Part shown: positions 1-9,133 of the stretch, piece after piece | Layout of the letters: every line of letters starts with the position of its first letter | Numbering within the stretch: the stretch's first letter is position 1 | DNA from: Deltaproteobacteria bacterium | Lineage (GTDB): Bacteria > Desulfobacterota > Desulfobulbia > Desulfobulbales > Desulfocapsaceae | Length of the DNA stretch: 44,125 nt | NCBI GenBank assembly: GCA_002747825.1 | Contig: PDQQ01000001.1 | Location: forward strand, 1 to 44,125 | Reading direction: 5' to 3' | Made by a program: the position numbers and the translations under genes | The notes under the pieces: generated by a model | What the model was told of the DNA's origin: nothing | The model's database searches: none | Seen by the model: the letters and a program-made list of their open reading frames with translations, nothing else

Positions 1-1692
1 GCCGGCAGTATTTACCTGATTGCTGTAGATACCGGCGACTACCCGAATTTCATTTGGATGATAAGGAAGGACAAAACCCGGAGCAGTGGTATCAAGCTCC
101 ATTCTCTGTACGGTCGAGTCTGCCGCCATTGAGATAACCGGAGCGACATGATGTACATGACCCTCAGCTATATCATCACCAGCGGAGGCTGTATAGGTCT
201 CCTCTCTGGTAACCGTTGTCGGTCTGATAACCGGCCGATTTTGGGTCTGGTAGCTGCCGCCACTCCAGACGATACGGCTGGTCAGGGTCTGCCCTTCCTG
301 CAGCACCACCTGCTCATCATAGGCGCCGCCGCCATCGGCAGCTCCGGGTGCCCCGGTTGCGGTGCCGCCCGCTTCATAGACAAAGATGGTATTGTTATCG
401 CCGGCATTGTCGACCCCTTCCTGAATCGTGCTGTACGGATTTTCATTGGTACCGTCCTCTGCGCCGCTGGTATCACCGTCGACAAAGGTGATATGGTCTG
501 CCACCTGCACCTGCTGGATCGGCACGTTCGTTTCAACGCTGGTGCTGCTGCTCGTCTGGGTCGAGGTAGTGGTGCGCTGTGCAACCGATTTTTTCACATC
601 CACCTGCCGTTTTTCCAGATTCTCCTGCCAGTCACTCTCTTCTGTCTGGATGCGGACATCACGGATGACCATCTCGCTTCTCATCCTTTCATCCAGACTG
701 CGGTGACGCATCCCAAACAGCCCCTCTCTGAATTTCTGCCAGCTCAGATCTGCGGACAGCGGTATCTGCAGGCGAAAACCAACAAAATAGTTGCTGTCAT
801 TCAGCTCGTCATCGTCAAAAACCTCGCCATCAAGGGTAAAATATGCTCCGGTCTTGATCTCCAGTCGCCCCTTGGCACCGGAGATATCATCACCGAAGGG
901 ATTATCATAGTCATACCAGCCGCCATAAAGCCGCATTTCCGGACCACTGCCGGTGGGAATTTTAAGGCCAAGCTCTGTATCCCAGCCATCCATACCCGCT
1001 TCAAACTGTTCAAAAAACGTATGTGTCGTGGTGATTGTGGTCGTGGTACGATAGGTTGTTGCCGTCGAGATGGTGGTTATCTCGTCGGTGGTTATTTCAC
1101 CGAGAATATCATAATAAATGCCATGGCCTTCGGCATAGGGGTCGCTGAAGCTACCGTTGGCACTGCTGTTAACAGTGGCGGTGGTGTTGCTGCTGGTCTT
1201 GCTTGATGCGGTGATCCGCGAGCTTCTGGCAACGCTTGTTTCGTCATAGCTGCCGATCAGCTCTTTATCATTATCGGCATCGTAATAGTTGGCACGAAAA
1301 TCAATATATTCGGTCAACATCTCCAGCCCCGCGCCCCACTGGTTAAAGCGGTTATTATGGGCCGACTCCCGTGAGTCAAAATAGACATTCGCCCCGCCAA
1401 CCAGCCAGTTGGTAAGCCTGCGGCGGTAACCAAGGCCTATATTTGCCTCATTTGCCCCTTCGTCCTTCAGCGAAAAACGGGGATTGAAAAAGAGAAGGTT
1501 ACTCTCTGTGCCGACAAGGGGATAGAGAAGATCGGCAAAACCCTCAGCCGTCTCTTCACCAAGGCGGGTGCCAAAACCGAGATAGGAGGCCCTTTCCACC
1601 ACCGGCGTTGGAAGCGTGTCGGCGATCACCGTCATTGGAAAAAGAAAAAACAGTACCATTACACAGAGGCTGTTTCTGGTGGGGAAGATCAT
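1..1692 (-). CDS. Inverse autotransporter (intimin/invasin-type beta-barrel) with beta-helix-like passenger, 3' end outside the window
   Basis: The frame is open from ATG at 1692 (AAGGAG Shine-Dalgarno just upstream) to base 1, giving 564 residues without a stop. Residues 1-24 look like a signal peptide ending VIA|DTLP. Residues about 30-330 read as an inverse-autotransporter outer-membrane barrel: alternating strands, a YLGFGTRLGEE start, GLGYRRRLTNWLVGGANVYFD, GAGLEMLTEYIDFRANYY, and the closing segment RMRSEMVIRDVRIQT at 337-350, like the end of intimin barrels. A Thr/Ser-rich insertion (about 153-224) sits inside the barrel. From about 400 the sequence changes to FVDGDTSGAEDGTNENPYST and IQEGVDNAGDNNTIFVYEAG, typical of the first coil of a right-handed parallel beta-helix rather than the Ig-like repeats of classical intimins. 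The family exports its C-terminal passenger to the cell surface, so an adhesin role is inferred. The family call is by motif reading only. Confidence 0.8.
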   Translation of the reverse strand, partial: MIFPTRNSLCVMVLFFLFPMTVIADTLPTPVVERASYLGFGTRLGEETAEGFADLLYPLVGTESNLLFFNPRFSLKDEGANEANIGLGYRRRLTNWLVGGANVYFDSRESAHNNRFNQWGAGLEMLTEYIDFRANYYDADNDKELIGSYDETSVARSSRITASSKTSSNTTATVNSSANGSFSDPYAEGHGIYYDILGEITTDEITTISTATTYRTTTTITTTHTFFEQFEAGMDGWDTELGLKIPTGSGPEMRLYGGWYDYDNPFGDDISGAKGRLEIKTGAYFTLDGEVFDDDELNDSNYFVGFRLQIPLSADLSWQKFREGLFGMRHRSLDERMRSEMVIRDVRIQTEESDWQENLEKRQVDVKKSVAQRTTTSTQTSSSTSVETNVPIQQVQVADHITFVDGDTSGAEDGTNENPYSTIQEGVDNAGDNNTIFVYEAGGTATGAPGAADGGGAYDEQVVLQEGQTLTSRIVWSGGSYQTQNRPVIRPTTVTREETYTASAGDDIAEGHVHHVAPVISMAADSTVQRMELDTTAPGFVLPYHPNEIRVVAGIYSNQVNTAG

Positions 1693-2039
1693 CGTGATTC
1701 TCCTTGAATTAAATTCGCAGTTCTTTCATTGTCGTTTTGCCAATGAAGCGTATGGATAACTCAAACAGACTCTTCTCAAATCTCCTGCGATTCTGAAGAA
1801 GAAAGATGTAAAAAAGCTCGACGGGCTTTTGGTAAGATTCCAGTGCCTTTTCCCATTCAAAGGGATAGGAAAAGCACGATCAATTGCCACCTCATTTATT
1901 GAAATAATTGATTTTAACGACAATATTTTCAGCCTGTTTATAGCCAAAAACAACTGGAGGAATGGCTATCAACTCTAGAAGAAAGGTATCATGGCTGATG
2001 GGCAGAATGCAAATGAAAATATTTCCTGTGCTTGATGCT

Positions 2040-2266
2040 TAGCCCGGATATTTCATGAATATTGTGTCAAATTTTTAAAAATTGCTGATATTCTAATATA
2101 CGACATCGAGAACATTACAGTGTTACAATATCCAAAGTGTTCACCAAAGGTCAGTCTATACAGCGCCATCTTCTTTACGTATTTTTGCAGTAAATAGAGT
2201 TTACTCTTACGTAATGCAAAAAACTTCGAACCTGACACCGCCTGAACTGATGAAATATCCGGGTTA
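2040..2266. repeat. 227-bp terminal-inverted-repeat element, copy 1 (MITE-like)
   Basis: The left end reads TAGCCCGGATATTTCAT; the reverse complement of the right end reads TAACCCGGATATTTCAT, a 17-bp inverted repeat with one mismatch. Both ends begin with TA, which fits target duplication at a TA dinucleotide (seen in IS630/Tc1-type elements; the family is inferred). A full copy of equal length lies at 33871-34097 and a truncated copy at 39380-39489. The interior is AT-rich and carries no transposase, so the element would be non-autonomous. Confidence 0.85.
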
Positions 2267-2574
2267 GCGACAACTCGGCGTACAGAACAAGAAAAGCATT
2301 GACGTGCAATCCTCGAATTGCCGAAGATTGAAAGCCATGTTAAAGAGAGTCAATACGTTGCAGAAAGACCACCTTGGGAATGTAAAGCCATTCTCAGATG
2401 TTTTATTGCCAAAAGATGATGTGTCGCTCTTCTGCTACCGACAAGCTGATTCAACGGTGCAAAAGCGGCAGGCGCGATCAACCCTTCGTTGTATCTGTGG
2501 CTTTTCCTGGCAAAAGGATATTCCTTTGAAGCGCCATTTTTTTGCAACGACAAGAGTTTACACAAGGTAATCTC

Positions 2575-2586
2575 CTACAATTGTAG
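2575..2586. promoter_or_regulatory. 12-bp palindrome CTACAATTGTAG upstream of the ferritin-like gene
   Basis: A perfect palindrome lies about 50 bp upstream of the ferritin-like start, where an operator would be expected. Fur/PerR-type regulators often control ferritin-like and rubrerythrin genes, but this sequence is not a recognised Fur or PerR box, so the regulator is unknown. Confidence 0.35.
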
Positions 2587-2638
2587 TATGTAAATATTTT
2601 TACGAATCGATGTACTGGTTTTTCGAGGAGAGATGACG

Positions 2639-3088
2639 ATGAACGACTTTGCAGAGGTTGTCAATTTTGCCATTGAGCGGGAAGTTGAAGCACGAAAATT
2701 CTACCTTGATATTGCAGCCAACAGCCAGCAGGATCTGGTCAAAAAGATGTTCCTCGAATTTGCCGAAGAGGAAAAAAAGCATGAAAAGATCCTTAAAGAA
2801 GTCTTAAACAATAAGGAAGAACAACTGCATTTTGCCAAATCTGACGATTACGGGATTGCGGAGACAGTCGAATTTCCGGCGGTGTCGACAGAGATGCCCC
2901 TGGCGGATATCTTTGCCCTTGCCATGAAGAATGAAGAACAGGCCGTACTCATGTACCAGAAGATGGCAGCAGACGCCTCTTCTCCGCAAATGCGCGAGCT
3001 TTTTGAAAACCTGGCCAATATGGAGCAGGGGCATAAATATCTGCTGGAGGAGGCCTATACCGATGTTGCCTACGGAGAGGTCTGGTAG
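2639..3088 (+). CDS. Ferritin-like (rubrerythrin-type) diiron-domain protein
   Basis: A 149-residue four-helix protein with two E...ExxH half-sites: a Glu near residue 15 and EKKH at 45-48 in the first helix pair, then Glu near 100 and EQGH at 129-132 in the second. This is the carboxylate-bridged diiron ligand pattern of the rubrerythrin/ferritin-like superfamily. There is no C-terminal rubredoxin CxxC domain, so it is a stand-alone erythrin-like protein, probably in peroxide or iron handling. Two in-frame ATGs occur at 2633 and 2639. GAGGAG at 2625-2630 is only 2 nt from the first but 8 nt from the second, so 2639 is chosen. A degraded paralogue of this gene lies about 12.8 kb downstream (15450-15788), fused to the end of hutH. 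Confidence 0.85.
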   Translation: MNDFAEVVNFAIEREVEARKFYLDIAANSQQDLVKKMFLEFAEEEKKHEKILKEVLNNKEEQLHFAKSDDYGIAETVEFPAVSTEMPLADIFALAMKNEEQAVLMYQKMAADASSPQMRELFENLANMEQGHKYLLEEAYTDVAYGEVW

Positions 3089-3619
3089 CTATACCACAGA
3101 TACGGGAGAAACGGCCTCAAAACGACTATCCTCGTTAACCATACGCATCAGAAGGAGGGAAATAACGTTCATACACTGAGGACTTCCCTGAGAATGGCGA
3201 GGGGGAGTTCAAAGCCGGACAACGTCATCCCAGGGGATAATTTCACTCAACGTTACCCGTCTTGTTCTCTGGATCCAGTTCCCCGTCAAATGGCATATAC
3301 AAGCGCCGTCGAGGGTGATCTGACGACTGCTTGTATAGGTGATCGGAGTGCAAGGCTTTTCGTGTTGTTTGATCATTTTTACTTGCACATTATACCATGT
3401 TTTTGATAGTTATTCTCGTATTCAAATGATCATTTATTTGTAGATTCAGATAATGACAATCGGGCATTTGTACCTGAACACAGACCACGTGATCTTCTCA
3501 TATTTGAATACTCAAGTGTCCAATAGAAAAAGATTCGACGATGAAACTGGTTCCCGTTAGGATACCCTTCGAGAACATACCGTTAACCCGGATATATACC
3601 CCACCAGCGAGGAAAAACC
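3089..3619. other. 531-bp gap upstream of fhs with several inverted repeats
   Basis: No supported gene; the 70-residue frame at 3194-3406 has no motif. The gap holds a hairpin at 3297-3336 whose arms ATACAAGC and GCTTGTAT extend imperfectly inward, a palindrome AAATGATCATTT at 3423-3434, and a perfect 10-bp inverted repeat GTATTCAAAT (3418-3427) / ATTTGAATAC (3502-3511). It probably contains the ferritin terminator and the fhs promoter and leader, but no clear -35/-10 pair could be fixed. Confidence 0.4.
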
Positions 3620-5395
3620 ATGTCTCTTGACCCAACAAAACACAGTGATTGGGAAATCGCACAGGAAGCTGAAAAGACCATGTCTACTATCCAGGAGATA
3701 GGAGAAAAGCTCGGTCTGACAGAGGAAGAACTGCTCCCCCAGGGCCATTACATTGGCAAAATTGATTTCAAGAAGGTTCTCAAGCGTCTGCAGGACAGGC
3801 CGGACGGCAAATACATTAACGTCACTGCAATTACCCCCACACCACTCGGTGAGGGAAAGTCGACCTCGGCCCTGGGTCTTGTTCAAGGTCTTGGCAAAAT
3901 AGGTAAAAAGGTCTGTGCCGCCATCAGACAACCCTCCGGAGGGCCCACTATGAACATCAAGGGTTCAGCGGCAGGGGGCGGTTTGGCCCAGTGTATTCCG
4001 TTAACGCCTTTTTCTCTTGGTTTTACAGGGGATATTAATGCCATCATGAATGCCCATAATTTGGCTATGGTGGCGTTGACCTCGCGTCTGCAGCATGAGC
4101 GGAATTACAACGATGAACAGCTCGAGCGATTATCGGGTATGGCTCGGCTCGATATTGATCCCACCAACGTAGAGATGGGCTGGGTGATAGATTTTTGCTG
4201 CCAGGCCCTTCGTAATATTGTTATCGGGATTGATGGTGTGGGTGGCAAGAGGGATGGCTTTATGATGCGTTCGAAATTTGCTATCGCCGTCTCTTCCGAG
4301 GTTATGGCCATACTTTCCGTGGCCCGGGATCTGAAGGATATGCGGCAGAGAATGGGCAAGATCGTCGTTGCCTACACCAAGACCGGCAAACCGGTTACCA
4401 CCGAAGACCTTGAGGTCGCCGGAGCCATGACCGCCTGGATGGTTGATGCCTTGAATCCTTCGCTTATGCAGACCCTTGAAGGGCAGCCGGTCATTGTTCA
4501 TGCCGGTCCCTTTGCCAATATTGCCATCGGGCAGAGCTCTATCATCGCCGATCGTGTCGGTTTGAAGCTGGCAGACTACCATATCACCGAATCCGGTTTT
4601 GGCGCGGATATTGGCTTTGAAAAGTTCTGGAATCTGAAATGCCGTTTTTCCGGTCTTAAACCTGACTGTGCGGTTGTTGTCGCCACCATCAGGGCCCTCA
4701 AGTGTCATGGAGGCGCTGCGGTCCCTGTGCCTGGAAAACCGATGCCGGAGGAGTATAGCAGAGAGAATGTGGAATGGGTCGCCAGGGGTTGTGAGAACCT
4801 TATTCATCATGTCAAAAATGTACGCAAGGCGGGTATCTCTCCGGTTGTCTGTATTAACGCTTTTTATACCGATACCGAGGCAGAGATAGCCACGGTCCGC
4901 AATCTGTGCGAGGCTGAAGGTGCCCGGGTGGCCTTGTCAAGGCATTGGCAGCAGGGTGGTGAAGGGGCCGTTGATTTTGCCAATACCGTTGTTGAGGCCT
5001 GTGAGGATACGACAGACTTTCAGTTCCTCTACGAGTCTGATATGCCGATAAAAGAGAGAATTGAGCGTGTTGCCAGAGAGGTTTACGGCGCAGCCGGTGT
5101 CGATTATTCCGCCAAGGCAGAAAATTCACTCGCAAGAATAGAGAGTGATCCGGATCTTTCACAATTGGATCTGTGCATGGTAAAGACCCATCTCTCTCTG
5201 TCGGACAATCCGGCCTTAAAAGGTGTACCAAAAGGTTGGCGGCTGAAAATCCGCGAAGTTCTTACCTACGGGGGGGCTGGTTTTATTGTGCCGGTTGCAG
5301 GGGATATCAGCCTGATGCCTGGGACCTGTTCGAATCCGGCTTTCAGACGAATAGACGTGAATCCTGAGACAGGAAAGGTGGAGGGGGTTTTCTAG
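3620..5395 (+). CDS. fhs: Formate--tetrahydrofolate ligase
   Basis: 591 residues, slightly longer than the common ~557-residue form. The P-loop [11 protein letters not shown] is at 72-82, followed by [19 protein letters not shown] and the FTGDINAI...NAHNL segment typical of FTHFS. It joins formate to tetrahydrofolate with ATP hydrolysis; in degradative pathways it runs in reverse to make formate plus ATP. The start is supported by GAGGAA before ATG at 3620. folD follows 95 bp downstream on the same strand and the histidine operon lies beyond, so it likely handles one-carbon units released from histidine. It could equally serve the Wood-Ljungdahl methyl branch or general biosynthesis. Confidence 0.97.
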   Translation: MSLDPTKHSDWEIAQEAEKTMSTIQEIGEKLGLTEEELLPQGHYIGKIDFKKVLKRLQDRPDGKYINVTAITPTPLGEGKSTSALGLVQGLGKIGKKVCAAIRQPSGGPTMNIKGSAAGGGLAQCIPLTPFSLGFTGDINAIMNAHNLAMVALTSRLQHERNYNDEQLERLSGMARLDIDPTNVEMGWVIDFCCQALRNIVIGIDGVGGKRDGFMMRSKFAIAVSSEVMAILSVARDLKDMRQRMGKIVVAYTKTGKPVTTEDLEVAGAMTAWMVDALNPSLMQTLEGQPVIVHAGPFANIAIGQSSIIADRVGLKLADYHITESGFGADIGFEKFWNLKCRFSGLKPDCAVVVATIRALKCHGGAAVPVPGKPMPEEYSRENVEWVARGCENLIHHVKNVRKAGISPVVCINAFYTDTEAEIATVRNLCEAEGARVALSRHWQQGGEGAVDFANTVVEACEDTTDFQFLYESDMPIKERIERVAREVYGAAGVDYSAKAENSLARIESDPDLSQLDLCMVKTHLSLSDNPALKGVPKGWRLKIREVLTYGGAGFIVPVAGDISLMPGTCSNPAFRRIDVNPETGKVEGVF

Positions 5396-5490
5396 TTTGC
5401 GCTCTCCTGTCGGCAAAAGACTGGTTGTTCAAGGTCCCCATACAACAGGAACTCATCAGAAGCCGGGGCGAGCGTAGATGAGGAGTCAAT

Positions 5491-6381
5491 ATGACAGCAG
5501 AATTGATTAGCGGCACTGATATGCGTAAGGCCATTCTTGCCGAGGTTCGACAGGAGGTCGAGGAAATCCGGAAAAAACACGGGCGCCCTCCCGGGTTGGC
5601 AACCATACTGGTGGGAAATAATCCGGCTTCGGAGAGTTACGTTCGCTTGAAGGTAAAGACGGCACTGGAGGTTGGTTTCCACGAGGTTCAGGACAATCAG
5701 CCAGAGGACATCTCGGAAAAAGAGCTTCTTGCCCTCATCGACAGGTACAACAACGATTCTCGGATTGACGGCATCCTGGTACAGCTTCCACTACCGAAAC
5801 ATATTAACGAAAAAACAGTTCTTTGCGCGATCAGGCCGGAAAAGGATGTTGATGGCTTTCACCCTGAAAATGTTGGCCGGTTGATGATCGGTGGAGATGA
5901 GACGCGTTTTGTGCCCTGTACGCCGGCGGGGATTCAGGAGATGATTGTACGTTCCGGTACCGAGACCGCAGGGGCTGAGGTCGTGGTGGTTGGGCGATCA
6001 AATATTGTCGGTAAACCGATAGCGATGCTGATGACTCAAAAGGGCAGAGGAGCCAATTCGACAGTAACCATCGTCCATACGGGGACAAGGGATCTGGCAG
6101 CGCATTGCCGGCGGGCGGATATACTGATCGTGGCAGCAGGGGTTCCCAATCTTATTGCCCCCGACTGGATAAAACCCGGTTCTACGGTTATTGACGTCGG
6201 TGTGAACCGCGTAGGCAGCAACGAGGAGACGGGCAAGGCTATTCTCAAGGGCGATGTTGATTTTGCAAGGGCCAAGAAAGTTGCCGGAAAAATAACCCCT
6301 GTTCCCGGCGGCGTTGGGCCGATGACCATTGCAATGCTGATGAAAAACACCCTGCAGTCTGCAAAATGGATGCTTCAATGA
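5491..6381 (+). CDS. folD: Bifunctional methylene-THF dehydrogenase / methenyl-THF cyclohydrolase
   Basis: 296 residues, normal for FolD. The signature around ASESYVRLK (catalytic Lys of YVxxK), DGILVQLPLP, the nucleotide-binding VVGRSNIVGKP and the C-terminal PGGVGPMT are all present. It interconverts methylene-, methenyl- and 10-formyl-THF in the cytoplasm. GAGGAG at 5480-5485 supports ATG 5491. It sits directly downstream of fhs, so the two form the chain from methenyl-THF to formate. The gene looks intact, but transposase-remnant DNA begins only a few bases past its stop codon. Confidence 0.97.
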   Translation: MTAELISGTDMRKAILAEVRQEVEEIRKKHGRPPGLATILVGNNPASESYVRLKVKTALEVGFHEVQDNQPEDISEKELLALIDRYNNDSRIDGILVQLPLPKHINEKTVLCAIRPEKDVDGFHPENVGRLMIGGDETRFVPCTPAGIQEMIVRSGTETAGAEVVVVGRSNIVGKPIAMLMTQKGRGANSTVTIVHTGTRDLAAHCRRADILIVAAGVPNLIAPDWIKPGSTVIDVGVNRVGSNEETGKAILKGDVDFARAKKVAGKITPVPGGVGPMTIAMLMKNTLQSAKWMLQ

Positions 6382-6384
6382 TGT

Positions 6385-6900
6385 CGGTTATATGAAATTT
6401 ACCACTGACAAACTCATTTTGTTCATGATAAACCCGAAAATACTTTTTGTATCCGAGGTCAACCAACCCGTTATAGCCTCTCCAGCCATCAGATGATACT
6501 TTCAGGTTTTACCGTATCTCCGATACAGCTTGTAGCGTGGCTTTTCGACAATCTGGAACAATTTCTGTATAGTTTTTTCCGTTACGTTTGAAGATCTCGA
6601 AAACAATAGTTTTGCCTTTTACTCGTCAAGCACCAAAATAGCTTTCGTCGCTCTTTCATCAGAAAAGGTGATTGAAGCTAACAATATTCAGAGATTCGTA
6701 TGCGAATTTCTGTTGAGTAACGGTTTACGGTATTACGATGTAAACCGCTAATTTTTGTAATCTGAGAAGCATCTAAATCAAACGAAAACAGCTTAATTAC
6801 TTCTCGTGTTTTCTTCTCAGAAATTTTGGAACGATTTGCATACTTATTTTTTATTGTCATAACAGAACCATATCACATTTTTTGTGATACTGTTCTAATC
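6385..6900 (-). pseudogene. IS1595-type transposase remnant
   Basis: On the minus strand, 6860-6678 encodes an N-terminal piece (start MTIKNKYANRSKISEKK, core ASQITKISGLHRNTVNRY) like the HTH end of IS1595-family transposases. Further pieces follow in shifted frames: RNGKNYTEIVPDCRKATLQ near 6590-6530, and SDGWRGYNGLVDLGYKKYF followed by GKFHITDII between about 6495 and 6385. SDGWRGYNG carries one DDE aspartate. The region containing the first aspartate is missing, frames change at least twice, and the C-terminus stops at the end of folD, so this is a dead, internally deleted copy. The family assignment is from remembered sequence patterns and would need a database search. Confidence 0.75.
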
Positions 6901-7731
6901 TTGACTCTAATCTTTTCTCATGCTGGTAAAACCGACGGAGATCTTTGCCCAACGTAATGCTTTCCCTCCATTTTTGCAAAGAGAGAATAAACTCTTTGAC
7001 AAGCTACGTTCTTTTTTGTAGCTTTGGCGTTTAAGTTTCACCTAAACAGGTGAGCTTCCGTTCTGCCTGTTGCTGAGTGTATTGAGCCCCGAGAAGAGAA
7101 GACTGCGCAAGTGCTCCATCGGTAGTCGGTGTCCGAATGTCCAGCAAGCGGCGGTTCCTGAGGGGCCTGCAGATACGGCCTTGAAACTGTTTCGACAGGT
7201 GCCTGTTTTCTTTGAACGAAGCGGCATTGACAGGAAAGATGTGCACTGTTTTCAGAGACGTAGCCTTGTACAGCTGAAGACATTACTGTCCACAATAGAA
7301 CAGGGTTCCAAATTGAGAGTCGATATTCAGGTAATTGAACACCTGAGAAATCGCCCTTCAGAACCAGGTTCTCATATTCCAGGTGTTGCTCGTTATCTGC
7401 TGTCCAAGACCAGGCAACGAAAGTCGTACCGTTGGTGGTCTCGGGTAAGAAGATTCGCTCGAAGCTATCTGCCATTGCTCCTTATACATACTGGCGATTG
7501 TCATTGCTTCGAATTTCAGATGGTTTGTCAATAGATTGACTATACGTCTATTGGCCTTGTCTCATACAACAACACATCGGAGCATATGCGGGCATTTTGC
7601 TTTTCGCTCTGCCTGATGTGAGGCGACAAGGTGAGAAAATTCGCTACGAGGAATATGATGAAGAGGAGGTGCAAGTTTCTGATTTGCATAGCTCCATCCC
7701 CAGGAAAAAATAAGAGAAGAGGAGGTAGCAA
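6901..7731. other. About 830 bp without a supported gene between the transposase remnant and the histidine operon
   Basis: Overlapping open frames exist on both strands (7070-7534 plus, 7038-7475 minus), but none shows a recognisable domain or a good start. Composition and broken frames suggest decayed mobile DNA, possibly a second transposase; no family can be named. The last ~150 bp should contain the promoter of the histidine operon. A strong GAGGAGG lies just before the permease start. Confidence 0.4.
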
Positions 7732-9072
7732 ATGAATGCTGTGGTATTTTCAATTCTCATCATGACAGGAATGAGTCTGCTGAGGATTCCTGTTGTCTTC
7801 GCATTGATCGCCTCTGCGGCAATTGGTGGTTTGTATGCGGGACTTAAACCGGCAGAAATGGTAGCCGCCTTTAATGGTGGCTTGGGGAATGGGGCGCCGG
7901 TGGCACTGGCATACGCTACCCTGGGTGCCTTTGCCGTTATGCTCTCCAGGGCCGGGGTTACCCAGAAGCTCACCAAAAAGATCCTGAAGAGATTTCAAGG
8001 TGAAAACAGCCTCTCACAGATTAGGGTCGTTACCTGGTCTCTCTATACCGCACTTATTCTGATGGGCTTCATTTCCGGAACCATCATTCCGGTGCATATC
8101 GCCTTTATTCCTATTGTCGTTCCACCGCTTCTCCTGGTCATGAACCATCTCGAGCTGGATCGAAGGGCCGTTGCCTGTGCAATAACCTTCAGTATTACGG
8201 TAATGTACATGAGCACACCAATAGGCTTTGGAGCTATCTACCTCAACGATATATTGATGGCCAATATCAACTCCTCGGCAAAGGATCTGGGCTTTGAGAT
8301 CACCAGAAGCATGCCGCCAAAGGCGATGTTTATTCCGGCAATGGGTATGGTTTTGGGACTGCTGCTGTCTATCTTCGTAACCTATAGGAAAAAACGTACC
8401 TACCAGGATGTCTCCATCGAAGGACAACAAGCAGACGAAGAGGATGTTCAACTGAGTGGTTTGCAGATGGGCATCATCGTTTTCGCATTGATAAGCACCC
8501 TGGCCATGCAGCTCTGGACAGGCTCGATGGTCTTTGGCGGCATGGTTGGCTTTGCGGTGATGTCTATGTCCAAGGTTGTGAAATGGAAAAAGCAGGATGG
8601 TGTCTTCACTGAAGGTATGCGGATGATGGCGATGATTGGCTTCATCATGATTGCCGCCAATGGCTTTGCCGGCGTGATGAAGGCAACCGGAGAGATTGCC
8701 AGCCTGGTCGACAGTTCTGTCAATCTGATAGGAGACAGTAAAAATCTGGCGGCAATCATGATGCTGGTTGTCGGTCTCTTTATCACCATGGGGATCGGCT
8801 CCTCCTTTTCAACGGTACCGATAATTGCGACGATCTTTGTGCCGATTTGTGTGAATTTTGGTTTCTCACCCCTGGCAACGGTCGCCCTGATCGGCACTGC
8901 AGGAGCGCTTGGCGATGCCGGTTCTCCAGTCTCCGACTCAACGCTTGGCCCCACGGCCGGGCTCAATGCGGACGGACAACACGACCATATCTGGGATACG
9001 GTTGTACCGACATTTATTCACTTTAACATTCCATTGATTGTTTTTGGCTGGCTTGCGGCGATGGTATTGTAG
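7732..9072 (+). CDS. NhaC/YuiF-type Na+/H+ antiporter-family permease, probable histidine transporter
   Basis: 446 residues, strongly hydrophobic, about 11-12 membrane segments in two halves separated by a charged loop near 215-240 (RKKRTYQDVSIEGQQADEEDVQ). The C-terminal half has the family-like GIGSSFSTVPIIA and GDAGSPVSDSTLGPTAGLNADGQHDHI stretches. GAGGAGG precedes ATG 7732. Proteins of this group, such as Bacillus YuiF, are annotated as Na+/H+ antiporters or histidine permeases. Placement as first gene of the hut operon, 61 bp before hutU, points to histidine uptake driven by an ion gradient; substrate is inferred from context. Confidence 0.85.
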   Translation: MNAVVFSILIMTGMSLLRIPVVFALIASAAIGGLYAGLKPAEMVAAFNGGLGNGAPVALAYATLGAFAVMLSRAGVTQKLTKKILKRFQGENSLSQIRVVTWSLYTALILMGFISGTIIPVHIAFIPIVVPPLLLVMNHLELDRRAVACAITFSITVMYMSTPIGFGAIYLNDILMANINSSAKDLGFEITRSMPPKAMFIPAMGMVLGLLLSIFVTYRKKRTYQDVSIEGQQADEEDVQLSGLQMGIIVFALISTLAMQLWTGSMVFGGMVGFAVMSMSKVVKWKKQDGVFTEGMRMMAMIGFIMIAANGFAGVMKATGEIASLVDSSVNLIGDSKNLAAIMMLVVGLFITMGIGSSFSTVPIIATIFVPICVNFGFSPLATVALIGTAGALGDAGSPVSDSTLGPTAGLNADGQHDHIWDTVVPTFIHFNIPLIVFGWLAAMVL

Positions 9073-9133
9073 AGGCAATTTCATCGGCAGTTATTCGCAG
9101 GCTTTAACAGATGAGTAGTAGCGTGAGGATCAA

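Larger units (their letters stand above)
1693..2632. other. Decayed intergenic DNA around repeat copy 1
   Basis: No convincing gene is seen between the autotransporter start and the ferritin-like gene. Short open frames exist (for example 1726-1953 minus and 2304-2570 plus), but they lack recognisable motifs and good ribosome binding sites. The only clear structures are the 227-bp element at 2040-2266 and a 12-bp palindrome at 2575-2586, listed separately. Confidence 0.5.

Noticed and set aside
148..1206. A 352-residue plus-strand open frame
   Set aside because: It lies wholly inside the minus-strand autotransporter frame, lacks motifs, and is a by-product of the Thr/Ser-rich codons on the other strand.
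2053..2238. Open frame inside repeat copy 1 (SGSKFFALRKSKLYLLQKYV), also seen in copy 2
   Set aside because: It is shared only because the DNA repeat is shared, has no ribosome binding site or known domain, and in copy 2 merges into a frame antisense or alternative to the E1-like gene.
4130..4810. 226-residue minus-strand frame inside fhs
   Set aside because: Antisense shadow of a highly conserved enzyme gene with no features of its own.
7038..7534. Overlapping open frames on both strands as a possible gene
   Set aside because: No domain, no ribosome binding site and no codon-use support; more likely decayed mobile DNA.
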